This document shows positions 18,361-27,095 of a stretch of DNA of 32,335 nt, piece by piece. Position numbers and translations under genes: made by a program. Source of the DNA: Candidatus Poribacteria bacterium. GTDB taxonomy: Bacteria > Poribacteria > WGA-4E > WGA-3G. The notes beneath the pieces were generated by a model. It saw only the letters and a program-made list of their open reading frames with translations, was not told the origin of the DNA and made no database searches. The stretch's first letter is position 1, and every line of letters starts with the position of its first letter. The stretch covers positions 1 through 32,335 of the forward strand of contig JAGFCB010000235.1 of NCBI GenBank assembly GCA_022394775.1, in the 5' to 3' direction.

Positions 18361-21300
18361 CTAAAAATCCAAACTCACGCCCATCATAACCAACCGCGGC
18401 GAGCTCCATGACAGCGGATGTGAGTGCTTCTGGCTGTTCAGCGGGATGCCGTACCGGTCATAAGTCACCGCATCTAAGATGTCGTCAAGGTTTTTCGTGT
18501 TGAAGATGTTCCGAATATCCACAAAGAGCGTATACGTCAACCCAGCAATCCGACTCCGTTTGCTGATCAGTGCGTCAACGTTGTAGGTTGGCGGATAACG
18601 TTTTGAATTGATGTCAGGTTTGATGGGTGCTCTTGGGTTGGGTGTGTAGGGCAAACCGCTACCATATCTACCAACGAAGTTAACAGCAGCATCGAAAGGC
18701 AGTTGAATGTCCAATGTTCCAGAGAAGATATGGCGTTGATCCCATGCCAACGGATGGCTTTCAGTTACGTCGGGCTGCTGTCGATAGTAGGTAAGGTATC
18801 CCAGATTTCGGCTGGAGCCTTTCCCTTTCGCGACAGAATAGGTATAACTAAGTAATCCAGAGACAGGACTCCCACCGACACGCCACTTGCGAATCGTGAG
18901 TTCAAACCCTTGAACTCGACCGTAGATCCCGTGGGTGACACCGTTGAATTCATCATTAAGGAAATAACTATAATCGTTGGTAATATCCACATGGACGCTG
19001 TTGACAAGCTTGTCAATATCCTTGGTGAATCCCGTAAGATCAATCGTTAAATCGTCGGTCAATTGTCGGATGATCCCGACTTCATAAGCGATAGTCTTCT
19101 CTGGATTGAGGTCGGGATTGCCTCTCCTTCGGATCGCACCTCGCATATCGAAACTGAGGTTTTCGTAGAGATCATCACCTTGCGGGATCTGATAATAATG
19201 CCCGTAGGTGAAATGCAATTTCGTCCGATCAGTAATCGGGTAGGAGATACCGAGACGCGGTGAGATCATGTGTTTAGCAGAAGCCTTAACCGGATCCTTG
19301 ATGATCGGTAATCCAACTTTATAGGTCTCTTTGTCGAGTTTGATCGTGCCGTCGTCGTTGAGTTCAAGCGGGTCCAGGGGGTCCGCGGGTGAAACGCCAT
19401 CCGGGTTATACAGGTCGTATCGTAATCCGGCATTGACGATCATGCCCTCATACTCCATTTTGTCTTGGACATACATACTCAGAGATTGCGGTTGGACATC
19501 ATAAAACTCCATGTAGAGGTTGGAGCTTCCATAGTTTGTCGCGCCGAGGTTATAGAGATCATCAGCCAAGAATTCGACACCGGTCTGAATCAAGTGGTTC
19601 GCTGTAACTTGGCTCGCAAAATTTCCCCTCAATATTGAAGTTGTCGTCTCGCGCGTCGTCCAAGAATTGTCATCTCCTGCGATGAAGTAGGTTGTATCGT
19701 TGTACGCCTGTTGCGGCGGATTTCTGATTCTGCCTTCTTCTTCGTTCTGCTGAGGTGTTTTTTCGGGATCCCAAGCGTTTTCATCAAATGTCTTCTCCAA
19801 TGGATCCCATATTTTATCGGGTTGATGACTCTCAACAGCACGCCGGAATTGACCGAGGGTCAAGGTGTAAAAAGTTCCTGAATTGATATTATGTGAGAGT
19901 TGGAAAGAGAGGCTCCGGGCATCCCTCGTTCCCACTGGAATAGCACTGGGCCAGAATCGAAGGCTTCCACCATAGGAGTGGTTTTCCCGTTGATCGAACA
20001 GTCCACTTGCGTAGAGTTTGATGTCGGGTGTTACCTCAAATTTCATTTTACCTTGAAGCGTATATCCTGTTCCGCCGTTATTCGGCAGGTAGCTTTCATC
20101 TCGGCGCAACTGGCTGTCAAAGGAAAAGGTCAAGCGGTTTCCCCATATCGGTCCACTGAGTGCGAATTCCCCAATATGGCTCGGAGACAACTCATACTTT
20201 TTCGTATCGTTGAACAATCCACTATACCGGTTCAAATCCACGACGTAACCGTCTAATAGCGTAACCTGTTTTTTCTCATAGTCAATAACCGTACCGTCAG
20301 CATCCTTGTAAGGTTGGCGTGCCATTACTGTTTCACCCGTCTCGGGATCGACTTGCGCTTCACCTGTTTCCGAATCTATCATCGGTTGAAGTGGGTTTTC
20401 CGTCCTATCAGCATAAACACCGGGGACAATTTCTGTGAAAGTAACTTGATCATCACCCTCGCGCGCTGCCAATTCTGCGACTGTGGTAGGATCACCCCGG
20501 TAAGGCGTCTGGTAATCGTAGGGTCTACCGAGGAAGATGCCTCTGAAGGGTTCAACTGCCACAGGGCGGAACCCGTTGTCTGGATCCAGCCAGGGACCGT
20601 AGAGCGGATCACCGTAGTGTGTTCCCCATTGTCCGACGCGGTACCTGAATCGACCTGAAAATTTGTGTGAACCCGCCTTCGTGATGAGGTTAACGATAGC
20701 GGACTGTGCATCGCCGTGTTCAGCGTTGAAGCCGCCTGTAATAACCTCCATCTGTTCAAGAGAATTCGCGCTGATGTTTAAGCCTAAACTTCTACCGATG
20801 GGATCACTAATCGGGATACCGTCAATAAGATATTTGATCTCCATTGACCGACCGCCACGAACGTGCAGCGACCCTGTTGAATTGAGTACCGAAACCCCTG
20901 GCAGGGTTTGAAGAATGCCGTTCACGGTATCGCGTGGCATCGCTTTAATATCTTCCGATTCAATAATCCGCGTCGTTTGTGTAACATCTTTCTTAATCAG
21001 CGGTTTAGTAGCCGTTACTGTTATCCCTTCAAGCGTGACGGCTTCAGAGGTTTTCAAGGCGAAATTGAGGGTCGTAGTGAGTCCAGCAAGGACTTTCGCG
21101 CCTTCTACGGTTTCGGAAGTGTAACCCGTCAGTTCAACTTTCACGTCATAGCCACCGGGTCGGACGTTCGTCATAACGTAGTAGCCTGCATCGTTTGTTG
21201 TTGCAGTGGTACTTGTTCCGACGATTGTTACTGTGACGTTTGCCAGTGGCTCGTTCGTCGCTTGAGCGGTAATCACACCAGAAATCTTCCCGGTAATAGC

Positions 21301-21435
21301 AGCAGACGCATAGAAGGCAGGTGCTATTATTAGAGATACAACAGCAATTAGGAGAAACACTATTTTAGCAAATTTTGCGGCTTGCCTAAACTTACCGCTA
21401 AAAATTTTTAATATGTTATTACTCTTCAATTTCAT
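18361..21435 (-). CDS. TonB-dependent outer-membrane receptor with carboxypeptidase-like N-terminal domain
   Basis: 1024 residues. A long signal sequence ends near FYASA (about residue 45). A carboxypeptidase-regulatory-like beta-sandwich follows (about 48-130, with NEPLANVTVTIVGT and NDAGYYVMTNVRPGGYDV). Next comes a TonB-box-like stretch (LEGITVTATKP), the plug (about 150-260; LQTLPGVSVLNSTGSLHVRGG, in parts LPGVSV and LHVRGG, then YLIDGIPI) and a barrel closing with the aromatic terminus VSLDF. It would import a large or scarce ligand, energised by TonB/ExbBD, none of which is encoded here. The layout resembles SusC- or OmpA-receptor-like proteins, yet no SusD-type partner is adjacent. AAGGAG lies only 2 bases before the ATG, unusually close. 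The ligand cannot be inferred. Confidence 0.93.
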   Translation of the reverse strand: MKLKSNNILKIFSGKFRQAAKFAKIVFLLIAVVSLIIAPAFYASAAITGKISGVITAQATNEPLANVTVTIVGTSTTATTNDAGYYVMTNVRPGGYDVKVELTGYTSETVEGAKVLAGLTTTLNFALKTSEAVTLEGITVTATKPLIKKDVTQTTRIIESEDIKAMPRDTVNGILQTLPGVSVLNSTGSLHVRGGRSMEIKYLIDGIPISDPIGRSLGLNISANSLEQMEVITGGFNAEHGDAQSAIVNLITKAGSHKFSGRFRYRVGQWGTHYGDPLYGPWLDPDNGFRPVAVEPFRGIFLGRPYDYQTPYRGDPTTVAELAAREGDDQVTFTEIVPGVYADRTENPLQPMIDSETGEAQVDPETGETVMARQPYKDADGTVIDYEKKQVTLLDGYVVDLNRYSGLFNDTKKYELSPSHIGEFALSGPIWGNRLTFSFDSQLRRDESYLPNNGGTGYTLQGKMKFEVTPDIKLYASGLFDQRENHSYGGSLRFWPSAIPVGTRDARSLSFQLSHNINSGTFYTLTLGQFRRAVESHQPDKIWDPLEKTFDENAWDPEKTPQQNEEEGRIRNPPQQAYNDTTYFIAGDDNSWTTRETTTSILRGNFASQVTANHLIQTGVEFLADDLYNLGATNYGSSNLYMEFYDVQPQSLSMYVQDKMEYEGMIVNAGLRYDLYNPDGVSPADPLDPLELNDDGTIKLDKETYKVGLPIIKDPVKASAKHMISPRLGISYPITDRTKLHFTYGHYYQIPQGDDLYENLSFDMRGAIRRRGNPDLNPEKTIAYEVGIIRQLTDDLTIDLTGFTKDIDKLVNSVHVDITNDYSYFLNDEFNGVTHGIYGRVQGFELTIRKWRVGGSPVSGLLSYTYSVAKGKGSSRNLGYLTYYRQQPDVTESHPLAWDQRHIFSGTLDIQLPFDAAVNFVGRYGSGLPYTPNPRAPIKPDINSKRYPPTYNVDALISKRSRIAGLTYTLFVDIRNIFNTKNLDDILDAVTYDRYGIPLNSQKHSHPLSWSSPRLVMMGVSLDF

Positions 21436-21589
21436 GACTCCTTATAATAAATATGTTCTGAGTGTTTTCTGAATCTTGAGAGATTAAATGACCCATTTTT
21501 CACCATGCAAACTTAAGATTTGTCAAAACTCGTTTGAGTTCTCACTACGAAGCAGGACAAAACGGAGTAGGGACCTATAGTTAAAAATC

Positions 21590-22354
21590 CTACAAAACAT
21601 TTTCAATAAATTTGAGGCTTTTTAGACTCCGTTCGGTATGATATTCAATAAAACTGCCGAGTACACGTTTGAGTTCTTGATGATTCCGGGCGGAAGCACG
21701 GATTCGGTTGAGCCGTTCCCACTCAGACCCCCGAAGCATCTTTAACAACTCACAACTGCCAGATACGATTGTAGAGGCGGCACCGTCTCGATTTTTACAA
21801 TCGCCGCAAAGTACTCCGCCGTACCGGACGCTGAACGCAATGCCAAACCTGTTTGCTGCTGCCTCTTGGACATCCGAACCACAATGTACACACCGTGAGA
21901 GTTCGGGGCCGTAGCCTGCACAATCAAGGAACTTAATTTCAAATCCCCTTGCAAGTAAAGGGATATCATCAGCATCCATTAAAAATTGATAGGTAGTTTG
22001 GAGCAAATCGAAAATTTCAGGACTCACGAGCCCTTCTGATGCAATGCTGTCCACGAGCTCGGCGAAATAACATCCGTAGGTGATACGGGTGAAATCGGAG
22101 CGGATTGCATCAAACCCGTTAATAAGACTGAAATCGGTAACATTCTGTAATTCTCGGTTTTCGCGGTGTTGAAAGATGAGTGTCCCGTGGTTGAGGAGTT
22201 CTAAACTCCCACCGAGTTTGCTTTTTGGGCTTTTCACACCGTGAGCGACCGCTTTAACTTTACCGAAGTCAGGCGTGTAGAAGGTAATGATTTTGTGGAA
22301 TTCTTTAAGAGGAAAGGTGCGAATGACAATCGCTTCGGTCTTTTGGGCCGCCAT
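21590..22354 (-). CDS. recO: DNA repair protein RecO
   Basis: 254 residues. RecO helps load RecA onto SSB-coated single-stranded DNA in the RecFOR pathway. The N-terminal OB fold opens with TEAIVIRTFPLKEFHKIITFYTPDFGKV, in parts AIVIRTFPLKE and FGKVKAVAHGVK. A zinc site is visible as C155-x2-C158 and C183-x2-C186 (CVHC, CGDC). The length is normal for the family. No ribosome site precedes the ATG at 22354, which lies 25 bases after the tRNA-Pro gene on the same strand, so the message may derive from processing of a joint tRNA-recO transcript. Neighbouring phoH-ybeY-CNNM genes are a common bacterial context for recO. Confidence 0.95.
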   Translation of the reverse strand: MAAQKTEAIVIRTFPLKEFHKIITFYTPDFGKVKAVAHGVKSPKSKLGGSLELLNHGTLIFQHRENRELQNVTDFSLINGFDAIRSDFTRITYGCYFAELVDSIASEGLVSPEIFDLLQTTYQFLMDADDIPLLARGFEIKFLDCAGYGPELSRCVHCGSDVQEAAANRFGIAFSVRYGGVLCGDCKNRDGAASTIVSGSCELLKMLRGSEWERLNRIRASARNHQELKRVLGSFIEYHTERSLKSLKFIENVL

Positions 22355-22379
22355 GATTTTAGATGTAAGAGGGATAGGA

Positions 22380-22454
<75 letters not shown>

Positions 22455-22466
22455 TTCTTATGCTTA

Positions 22467-22496
22467 ATTATACCTTATTCTAATGCGGTTTGTCAA
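22467..22496 (-). promoter_or_regulatory. Consensus sigma70 promoter of tRNA-Pro
   Basis: Minus strand TTGACA, 18 bases, TATAAT: both hexamers match consensus in full. The predicted transcript begins about 6 bases before the tRNA and would run into recO. Confidence 0.85.
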
Positions 22497-22584
22497 ATTA
22501 TTAATGCCAATTTTTAGCATTTGCCCATCGGAGTCGTTGCGTTTACAGTACGCCCCTATGTGCCGTTTTCCCGTAATCAAACCT

Positions 22585-23862
22585 CTAAAACGAATCCTCA
22601 TTAACATCAACCTCTGGCATCTCAATATGAATCCTCTGGATACGCCGTTCGTCTGCTTCAAATATAGTGAAACGGATGCCGCGGTAGGTAAATTTGGCAC
22701 CTTGTTCAGGGACTCGACCCAGATGATCTACGACGAATCCGCCGATTGTATCAATATTTTCTGCTTCAAGCTCAGTACCAAGTTTTTCGTTTAATTCAAT
22801 AAGATTGAGCCTTGCATCAACTGAATAGGTATTCGGTGCGATCTCAATATAATCATCTTGTTCGTCTATTTCGTCTTCATCCTGAATTTCACCGACGATT
22901 TCTTCGATAATGTTTTCAAGTGTTATGATGCCAGCAGTGCCGCCGTATTCATCCACAACAATCGCGATGTGCTGTTTATGCTCGCGAAGTTCCCGGAAAA
23001 GTTCTGAGATCTTTTTGCTTTCTGGTGTGAAAAAAGGACTCCGATCAATAATTAGTTCCCTTAGATTAGCAGGTTTGCCTTTTGCCCAATAATCCAACAT
23101 ATCCTTAACGTGCAGAATCCCAACAATTTGATCAATTGTTTCTTCATATATCGGAATACGCGTATGTCGAGACGTGATTGCTGTCTGTAAAACCTCAGTT
23201 TCAGGCGTTGCGACCTCAAGACATATCATATCCGTTCGAGCCACCATGATTTCTCGGGCAACTTTGTCTGGCAAATCTAAAATCCGGGAAATCATTTCTC
23301 GGTCATCCGGTTCTAAGAGCTCTTGACTGCCGGCGACGTTGTCGAGTGTTTCTAATACGTCTGGCGATACAAGAGTATCTTGTGCGGATGTGGCTTTGCC
23401 ACCGAAAATGCGGACGATGAGATTGGCAAGGAAATTTAAGGGGATTAAAACAATAAACCCACACCAATAGATAGCGCGCAGGGCACTGAGTGCGCGGATG
23501 GTTGCCGCCCCAGTGCTGCCTTGTACATAATTTTTGGGAAACAGTTCAGTAAAAACAACAAAACAGGCGACTGCAAGCGCAGCGTTTGCGATTGGGTATT
23601 TATTGTCCCAAAATGTCATAAACACCGTAACGCCCGCCACAATCAGGATAGTTTTTGCCGTGATAATGGTCAGCGAGTAACGGCGCGGGTGGTGCAGCAG
23701 CGATGTTAAGACCTCGTAACGTTTGCCCCCTTCTTCAGCGAACTTGAGAATATCGTCTCGTGTTAATCGGGCAAGCAACGCTTCAGCCGTTGAAAACAGC
23801 GCACTGAGGATTAAGAGTATACCTAAGCTAACAAGTTTAATGACTAAGTCTAGGTCGTCCAA
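22585..23862 (-). CDS. CNNM/CorC-HlyC-type CBS-domain membrane protein
   Basis: 425 residues. An N-terminal DUF21/CNNM membrane domain has hydrophobic segments at about 5-27, 66-84, 91-105 and 126-150. The motif FTELFPKNY (104-112) is a variant of the conserved TELxPK turn. A paired CBS module follows (about 205-330, with VARTDMICLE, HTRIPIYEETIDQIVGILHVKD in parts, and VVDEYGGTAGIITLENIIEE in parts). A CorC/HlyC transporter-associated domain closes the protein (about 336-415, with VDARLNLIELNEKLG and IGGFVVDHLGRVP). Family members are linked to Mg2+ or Co2+ efflux. The start is TTG at 23862, with AGGGGGTG 10 bases upstream. It lies 54 bases after ybeY. Annotation as hemolysin is historical. 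Confidence 0.92.
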   Translation of the reverse strand: MDDLDLVIKLVSLGILLILSALFSTAEALLARLTRDDILKFAEEGGKRYEVLTSLLHHPRRYSLTIITAKTILIVAGVTVFMTFWDNKYPIANAALAVACFVVFTELFPKNYVQGSTGAATIRALSALRAIYWCGFIVLIPLNFLANLIVRIFGGKATSAQDTLVSPDVLETLDNVAGSQELLEPDDREMISRILDLPDKVAREIMVARTDMICLEVATPETEVLQTAITSRHTRIPIYEETIDQIVGILHVKDMLDYWAKGKPANLRELIIDRSPFFTPESKKISELFRELREHKQHIAIVVDEYGGTAGIITLENIIEEIVGEIQDEDEIDEQDDYIEIAPNTYSVDARLNLIELNEKLGTELEAENIDTIGGFVVDHLGRVPEQGAKFTYRGIRFTIFEADERRIQRIHIEMPEVDVNEDSF

Positions 23863-23916
23863 ACGTAAAGTTACACCCCCTGTAAACTGGTGCTCTAAAA
23901 TTAGCGAACAATCGTA

Positions 23917-24405
23917 CTATGGCTCCTGCAATAAACCGAAAATCGTTTTCTGCTTCTCAAACATAACTGTGGCTTCTGCTTCTGTTTGATGATCGTACCC
24001 AAGCAGGTGTAGGACCCCGTGTACCGCGAGTAGCGCGACTTCGGTTTCAAGGCTATCGTGGATTATCTCTTGTTTTTCGGTTTCAAAGCTGCTGTGAGTT
24101 GCGCTAAATTGGTTGCCTGTCGCCACTTGGCGCGACGCAGTTTCGAGGGATATGACGAGATCGCCGAGTAAATCCGGATTTACATCACCGTCTTCGCCAT
24201 CACGCATCGCAAACGCTAACACATCTGTCGGTGCATCAATCCCCCGATAGTCGCGATTAAGATGCTTAATGTCAGCATCGTCTGTTAAAAGAACGCTGAC
24301 TTCACATGCTTCCGCGTTATGTGCTTTTAAAGTTTCGAGCACTGCGTTGTGAACCACTTCTACGTCAAAGGTTGTATTGCTACTTGTATTCGTAACGCGA
24401 ATCAA
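23917..24405 (-). CDS. ybeY: Endoribonuclease YbeY
   Basis: 162 residues. YbeY is a zinc-dependent RNase for rRNA maturation and ribosome quality control. The metal motif H-x3-H-x5-H is complete (H129, H133, H139 in HGVLHLLGYDH), and the preceding family block LNRDYRGIDAPTDVLAF is present (49-65). A stretch of about 20 residues around 95-116 is longer than in most relatives. The start is TTG at 24405; no ATG is available nearby, and no ribosome site is visible. The start lies 5 bases after the phoH stop, consistent with translational coupling. Confidence 0.95.
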   Translation of the reverse strand: MIRVTNTSSNTTFDVEVVHNAVLETLKAHNAEACEVSVLLTDDADIKHLNRDYRGIDAPTDVLAFAMRDGEDGDVNPDLLGDLVISLETASRQVATGNQFSATHSSFETEKQEIIHDSLETEVALLAVHGVLHLLGYDHQTEAEATVMFEKQKTIFGLLQEP

Positions 24406-24410
24406 AACGG

Positions 24411-25427
24411 TTATTCTTGACTGTCAGACGGACTTGATGAATGTCCTCCATTCCGTCTCGTATTGTGTGGTGACACCTGTTCGTAAGCCTCAACGATACG
24501 TTGCACCAACTCATGACGCACAACATCAACCCTTGAAAAATAGATGAACTCAATGCCTTTGATGCCTGAAAGCACCTCTTGCGCATCCGCGAGCCCTGAG
24601 ACTTTGTGTGTTGGTAGATCTGTCTGCGTAATGTCACCTGTAACCACAGCTTTTGAGTCAAAACCAAGACGAGTTAGAAACATCTTCATCTGCTCAATAG
24701 TGGCGTTTTGTGCTTCATCAAGGACAACGAACGAATTGTTGAGTGTCCGACCTCGCATGAAAGCGATCGGAGCGACCTCAATAACATTACGCTCAATGTA
24801 TTTGTCAAGCGTCTCCGGCGGCATCATATCGTAAAGTGCGTCGTATAAGGGGCGCAGATATGGATGCACCTTGTCTGCGATGTCCCCGGGTAAAAACCCG
24901 AGTTTCTCACCCGCTTCAACGGCAGGTCGTGTCAAGATAATACGGCTCACCTGTCCACTTTTGAGTGCCGAGACAGCCATCGCCATAGCGAGATACGTCT
25001 TCCCTGTCCCCGCAGGTCCGATACCGAAAACAAGGTCGTTGTGTTTCATTGCTTCGACGTATCTTCTCTGACCGGCAGTTTTCGGACGAATGACCCCGCG
25101 TTTTGAGAATACCGGAATAGACTCGGCTCCGGTTCCATCGAAGGTGTCTTGTTCACCAACTCCGGACGCACGAATCGCATAGTTGACATCCGTTATCTGA
25201 ATGCGCTCTCCTTTTCGGATACGGTGAAGCAGTGATTCGATTACCGTTGTCACCCGGTTAACTTCCGTGACGTTTTCGCCAATAACAGCGATATTGTCAC
25301 TTTTCAAAATAACGCGCACATCGAAATCATCTTCAATGATCTTTAGAAAGGCATCGCTTTGTCCGAAGAGGGCTTGCACTTCAGCGTTGTTCTGGATGGG
25401 AACGCCCTTTGATTCTTGTTTTTGCAA
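24411..25427 (-). CDS. phoH: PhoH-family ATPase
   Basis: 338 residues. A P-loop NTPase of the PhoH/YbeZ type, generally found beside ybeY and thought to act with it in RNA metabolism. Walker A is GPAGTGKT (137-144), Walker B FVVLDEAQ (233-240), and RPAVEAGEKLGFLPGD (168-183, given in part as GEKLGFLPGD) is a family signature. A KH-like N-terminal portion (about 20-75) precedes the ATPase. I place the start at TTG 25427, which follows GGAGG (25440-25444) by 12 bases; a TTG at 25469 would add 14 residues with no ribosome site. The gene leads the phoH-ybeY-CNNM group from promoters at 25491-25606. Confidence 0.94.
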   Translation of the reverse strand: MQKQESKGVPIQNNAEVQALFGQSDAFLKIIEDDFDVRVILKSDNIAVIGENVTEVNRVTTVIESLLHRIRKGERIQITDVNYAIRASGVGEQDTFDGTGAESIPVFSKRGVIRPKTAGQRRYVEAMKHNDLVFGIGPAGTGKTYLAMAMAVSALKSGQVSRIILTRPAVEAGEKLGFLPGDIADKVHPYLRPLYDALYDMMPPETLDKYIERNVIEVAPIAFMRGRTLNNSFVVLDEAQNATIEQMKMFLTRLGFDSKAVVTGDITQTDLPTHKVSGLADAQEVLSGIKGIEFIYFSRVDVVRHELVQRIVEAYEQVSPHNTRRNGGHSSSPSDSQE

Positions 25428-25490
25428 TAGGATTCTAATCCTCCAGTTTTTTAGATGGGAAACTCGCAAGTTTCCCTGTATACGCCGTTT

Positions 25491-25519
25491 AACTTAACAA
25501 AATTGGTAAAAAAAGTCAA
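25491..25519 (-). promoter_or_regulatory. Weaker proximal promoter candidate for phoH
   Basis: Minus strand TTGACT, 17 bases, TAAGTT. The -35 is good, but the -10 matches only in part. It lies downstream of the stronger candidate at 25578-25606 in the same intergenic stretch. Confidence 0.3.
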
Positions 25520-25577
25520 ATTTTAGGGGTTACACAAGTTTCGGATCTATTGTGCGTAAGTCCAGTGCGCTTACTTT

Positions 25578-25606
25578 ATTTTACAACGTCATTAAACAAA
25601 AGTCAA
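25578..25606 (-). promoter_or_regulatory. Probable sigma70 promoter of the phoH operon
   Basis: Minus strand TTGACT, 17 bases, TAAAAT. It gives a leader of about 145 bases to the TTG at 25427. The surrounding CTTGACTTTTG is identical to the -35 region of the promoter at 31388-31416. Confidence 0.65.
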
Positions 25607-25613
25607 GCAATTT

Positions 25614-26243
25614 TTATTCTCGTCCATAAAATTTGACTTCCCGGATCGCAGCACCTTTGAGTGGGATCTTCATTTCACCGTATTCCTTGCCATCAGACAC
25701 ATTGTCTAAGTCCTCCAACGCATTAGCCGTCAACTGCAGATAGAGAACTTCACGCCCAATATGGAATCTCACAGGCAGCGTGCCTTCCACTTTTCCGGCT
25801 CGCTTATCTTCCACAGCAGTAAACGAACGCCCCCACTTCGGCGATTTTTCTTCAGCAGTAACGTCCAAAGTGAGCTTAGGTATGATTGACGCTGGATAGA
25901 CTTCAACATACTTGATATAGGTGGGTCTGTCGAGTTTGATCAGTGTGTGCGTTTTCGGACTACCTTCTACGCGACGCTGATACTGCCGAGGTGCGTAACT
26001 CACCTCTTTTATAAACTCCTTTTTGACGGATCCTTGTGCGAAAAAGGCACCAACTGTTTTCAAGTCGCCATCTACCATCTCAGGGTTTAGATGGCACGTG
26101 AGACGCGAAGCCGAAATTTCGACGAGTGGTGTCTCTTGCAGCATAGCGCACCCTGGAACGCTAAAGATCAATACCGCCCCCATTGCGTACAAAGACATTT
26201 TCCATGGATGTCCAAAGTTATAGAACCTCCCCATCTTGTCCAT
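25614..26243 (-). CDS. Lipoprotein with discoidin-like domain, paralogue A
   Basis: 209 residues. A hydrophobic stretch ends in FSVPGC, placing the lipid-anchored cysteine at C32. The mature part has LTCHLNPEMVDGDLKTVGAFF, cited in part as NPEMVDGDLKT, then KLDRPTYIKYVEVYPAS and a closing PLKGAAIREVKFYGRE. This pattern (a variable opening, VDGxLxT, then IxxVEVYPA and REVxFYG) resembles F5/8 type C (discoidin) carbohydrate-binding folds, but I cannot confirm the family. AAGGAGGG precedes the ATG at good distance. It is homologous along its whole mature length to the upstream gene at 26330, and separated from it by 86 bases with a hairpin. The two probably arose by tandem duplication. The ligand is unknown. 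Confidence 0.8.
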   Translation of the reverse strand: MDKMGRFYNFGHPWKMSLYAMGAVLIFSVPGCAMLQETPLVEISASRLTCHLNPEMVDGDLKTVGAFFAQGSVKKEFIKEVSYAPRQYQRRVEGSPKTHTLIKLDRPTYIKYVEVYPASIIPKLTLDVTAEEKSPKWGRSFTAVEDKRAGKVEGTLPVRFHIGREVLYLQLTANALEDLDNVSDGKEYGEMKIPLKGAAIREVKFYGRE

Positions 26244-26302
26244 GCGACTCCCTCCTTAGAAAAGACACTTGTAAGACGCACCAACAAACCTGTCTTGGCT
26301 GT

Positions 26303-26321
26303 CTGTAGGACACGTCTACAG
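26303..26321. other. Hairpin between the paired lipoprotein genes
   Basis: CTGTAG (26303-26308) and CTACAG (26316-26321) pair perfectly, with an added G-T pair inside. It is followed on the + strand by TTTATTTTTT, which makes it look like an intrinsic terminator for rightward transcription, although no + strand gene ends here. For the leftward genes it is only a hairpin. Confidence 0.35.
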
Positions 26322-26329
26322 TTTATTTT

Positions 26330-26941
26330 TTAAAGGGCTTGCCTACCGAAAAATTTGACTTCGCGAATCACGCCACCTTTTAGCGGAATCTCAACGCCTG
26401 AGTTTGGGTTCCGGGTAGAATTCTGTCTATCCTCAATCCCGTCCGCACTCATCCGCAGGTAAAGTACTTCCCGTTGGATACGAAAGCGGACCGGTTTTGT
26501 CCCTTCTATGTCTTGATGCTGCTTATCGGATACGCGTTCAAAGGCGACATCAAAACGGGGTGGATCATCGGTCGTTGTCATCATCGCGAAATTCGGAATG
26601 CGCGGTGATGCCGGATAGACTTCCACGTAAGAGACATAAGTCGGTACGTCAAGTTTGATGATCGCTTCTGTGCGACGGTTGCCTTCAATTTGCGTCACGT
26701 AACGCCGTTGTGCGTGGGTAATCCGTCGGGACTTATCATCAAAAACTTGATACGCTTTTCGGACAAAGCCATTCACCGCGAATTCGCTCTCCGTCTCCAG
26801 ATTCCCGTCTACAAATTCTGGGTTCGATGCACAGGTGAGGTGGGACGGAGCTATCTCCTCAACAGCCTGGTTCAACTGGTTTAGCACATTACATCCTGTA
26901 ACGCCGATGAACAGAACGACTAAACTGCTTAGGGTTCTCAT
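26330..26941 (-). CDS. Lipoprotein with discoidin-like domain, paralogue B
   Basis: 203 residues. The signal sequence is short, with lipobox GVTGC and C17 as the lipidated residue. The mature domain carries LTCASNPEFVDGNLET, KLDVPTYVSYVEVYPASPRI, PVRFRIQREVLYLRMSADGIED in parts, and PLKGGVIREVKFFGR, each with a counterpart in paralogue A. The two differ mainly in the spacer regions, so this is an old duplication. AGGAG lies 6 bases before the ATG. The -10-like TATAAT just upstream (26956-26961) sits too close to the ribosome site to be a clean promoter. The role is unknown; a surface carbohydrate-binding lipoprotein is a reasonable guess. Confidence 0.8.
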   Translation of the reverse strand: MRTLSSLVVLFIGVTGCNVLNQLNQAVEEIAPSHLTCASNPEFVDGNLETESEFAVNGFVRKAYQVFDDKSRRITHAQRRYVTQIEGNRRTEAIIKLDVPTYVSYVEVYPASPRIPNFAMMTTTDDPPRFDVAFERVSDKQHQDIEGTKPVRFRIQREVLYLRMSADGIEDRQNSTRNPNSGVEIPLKGGVIREVKFFGRQAL

Positions 26942-26961
26942 TTTTTCTCCTATTGATTATA

Positions 26962-26976
26962 GCACACGATGTGTGC
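26962..26976. repeat. GCACAC-GTGTGC palindrome, copy 2
   Basis: GCACAC-GAT-GTGTGC, a perfect 6-bp stem, 21 bases upstream of the lipoprotein B start and abutting TATAAT on the minus strand. It matches the palindrome at 2215-2231 apart from the loop and outermost pair. Confidence 0.55.
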
Positions 26977-27095
26977 CTATTCTATACATACTACATCTAT
27001 TGAAAACCAAACACGAAAATATCGCTAATATGATAATAAGCCTATAATCGCCAACTTGGCAGACAGAGAACCCACAGCGTGTATTTATCGGTATT

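Noticed and set aside
21521..21540. Possible promoter and hairpin upstream of the TonB receptor (minus-strand TTGACA with AACTC-GTTT-GAGTT beside it)
   Set aside because: No acceptable -10 lies 16-18 bases from the TTGACA, and the 5-bp stem is too short to rely on.
26956..26961. TATAAT with extended TGC just upstream of lipoprotein B
   Set aside because: The transcription start would fall inside the ribosome-binding site, leaving no room for a normal leader.
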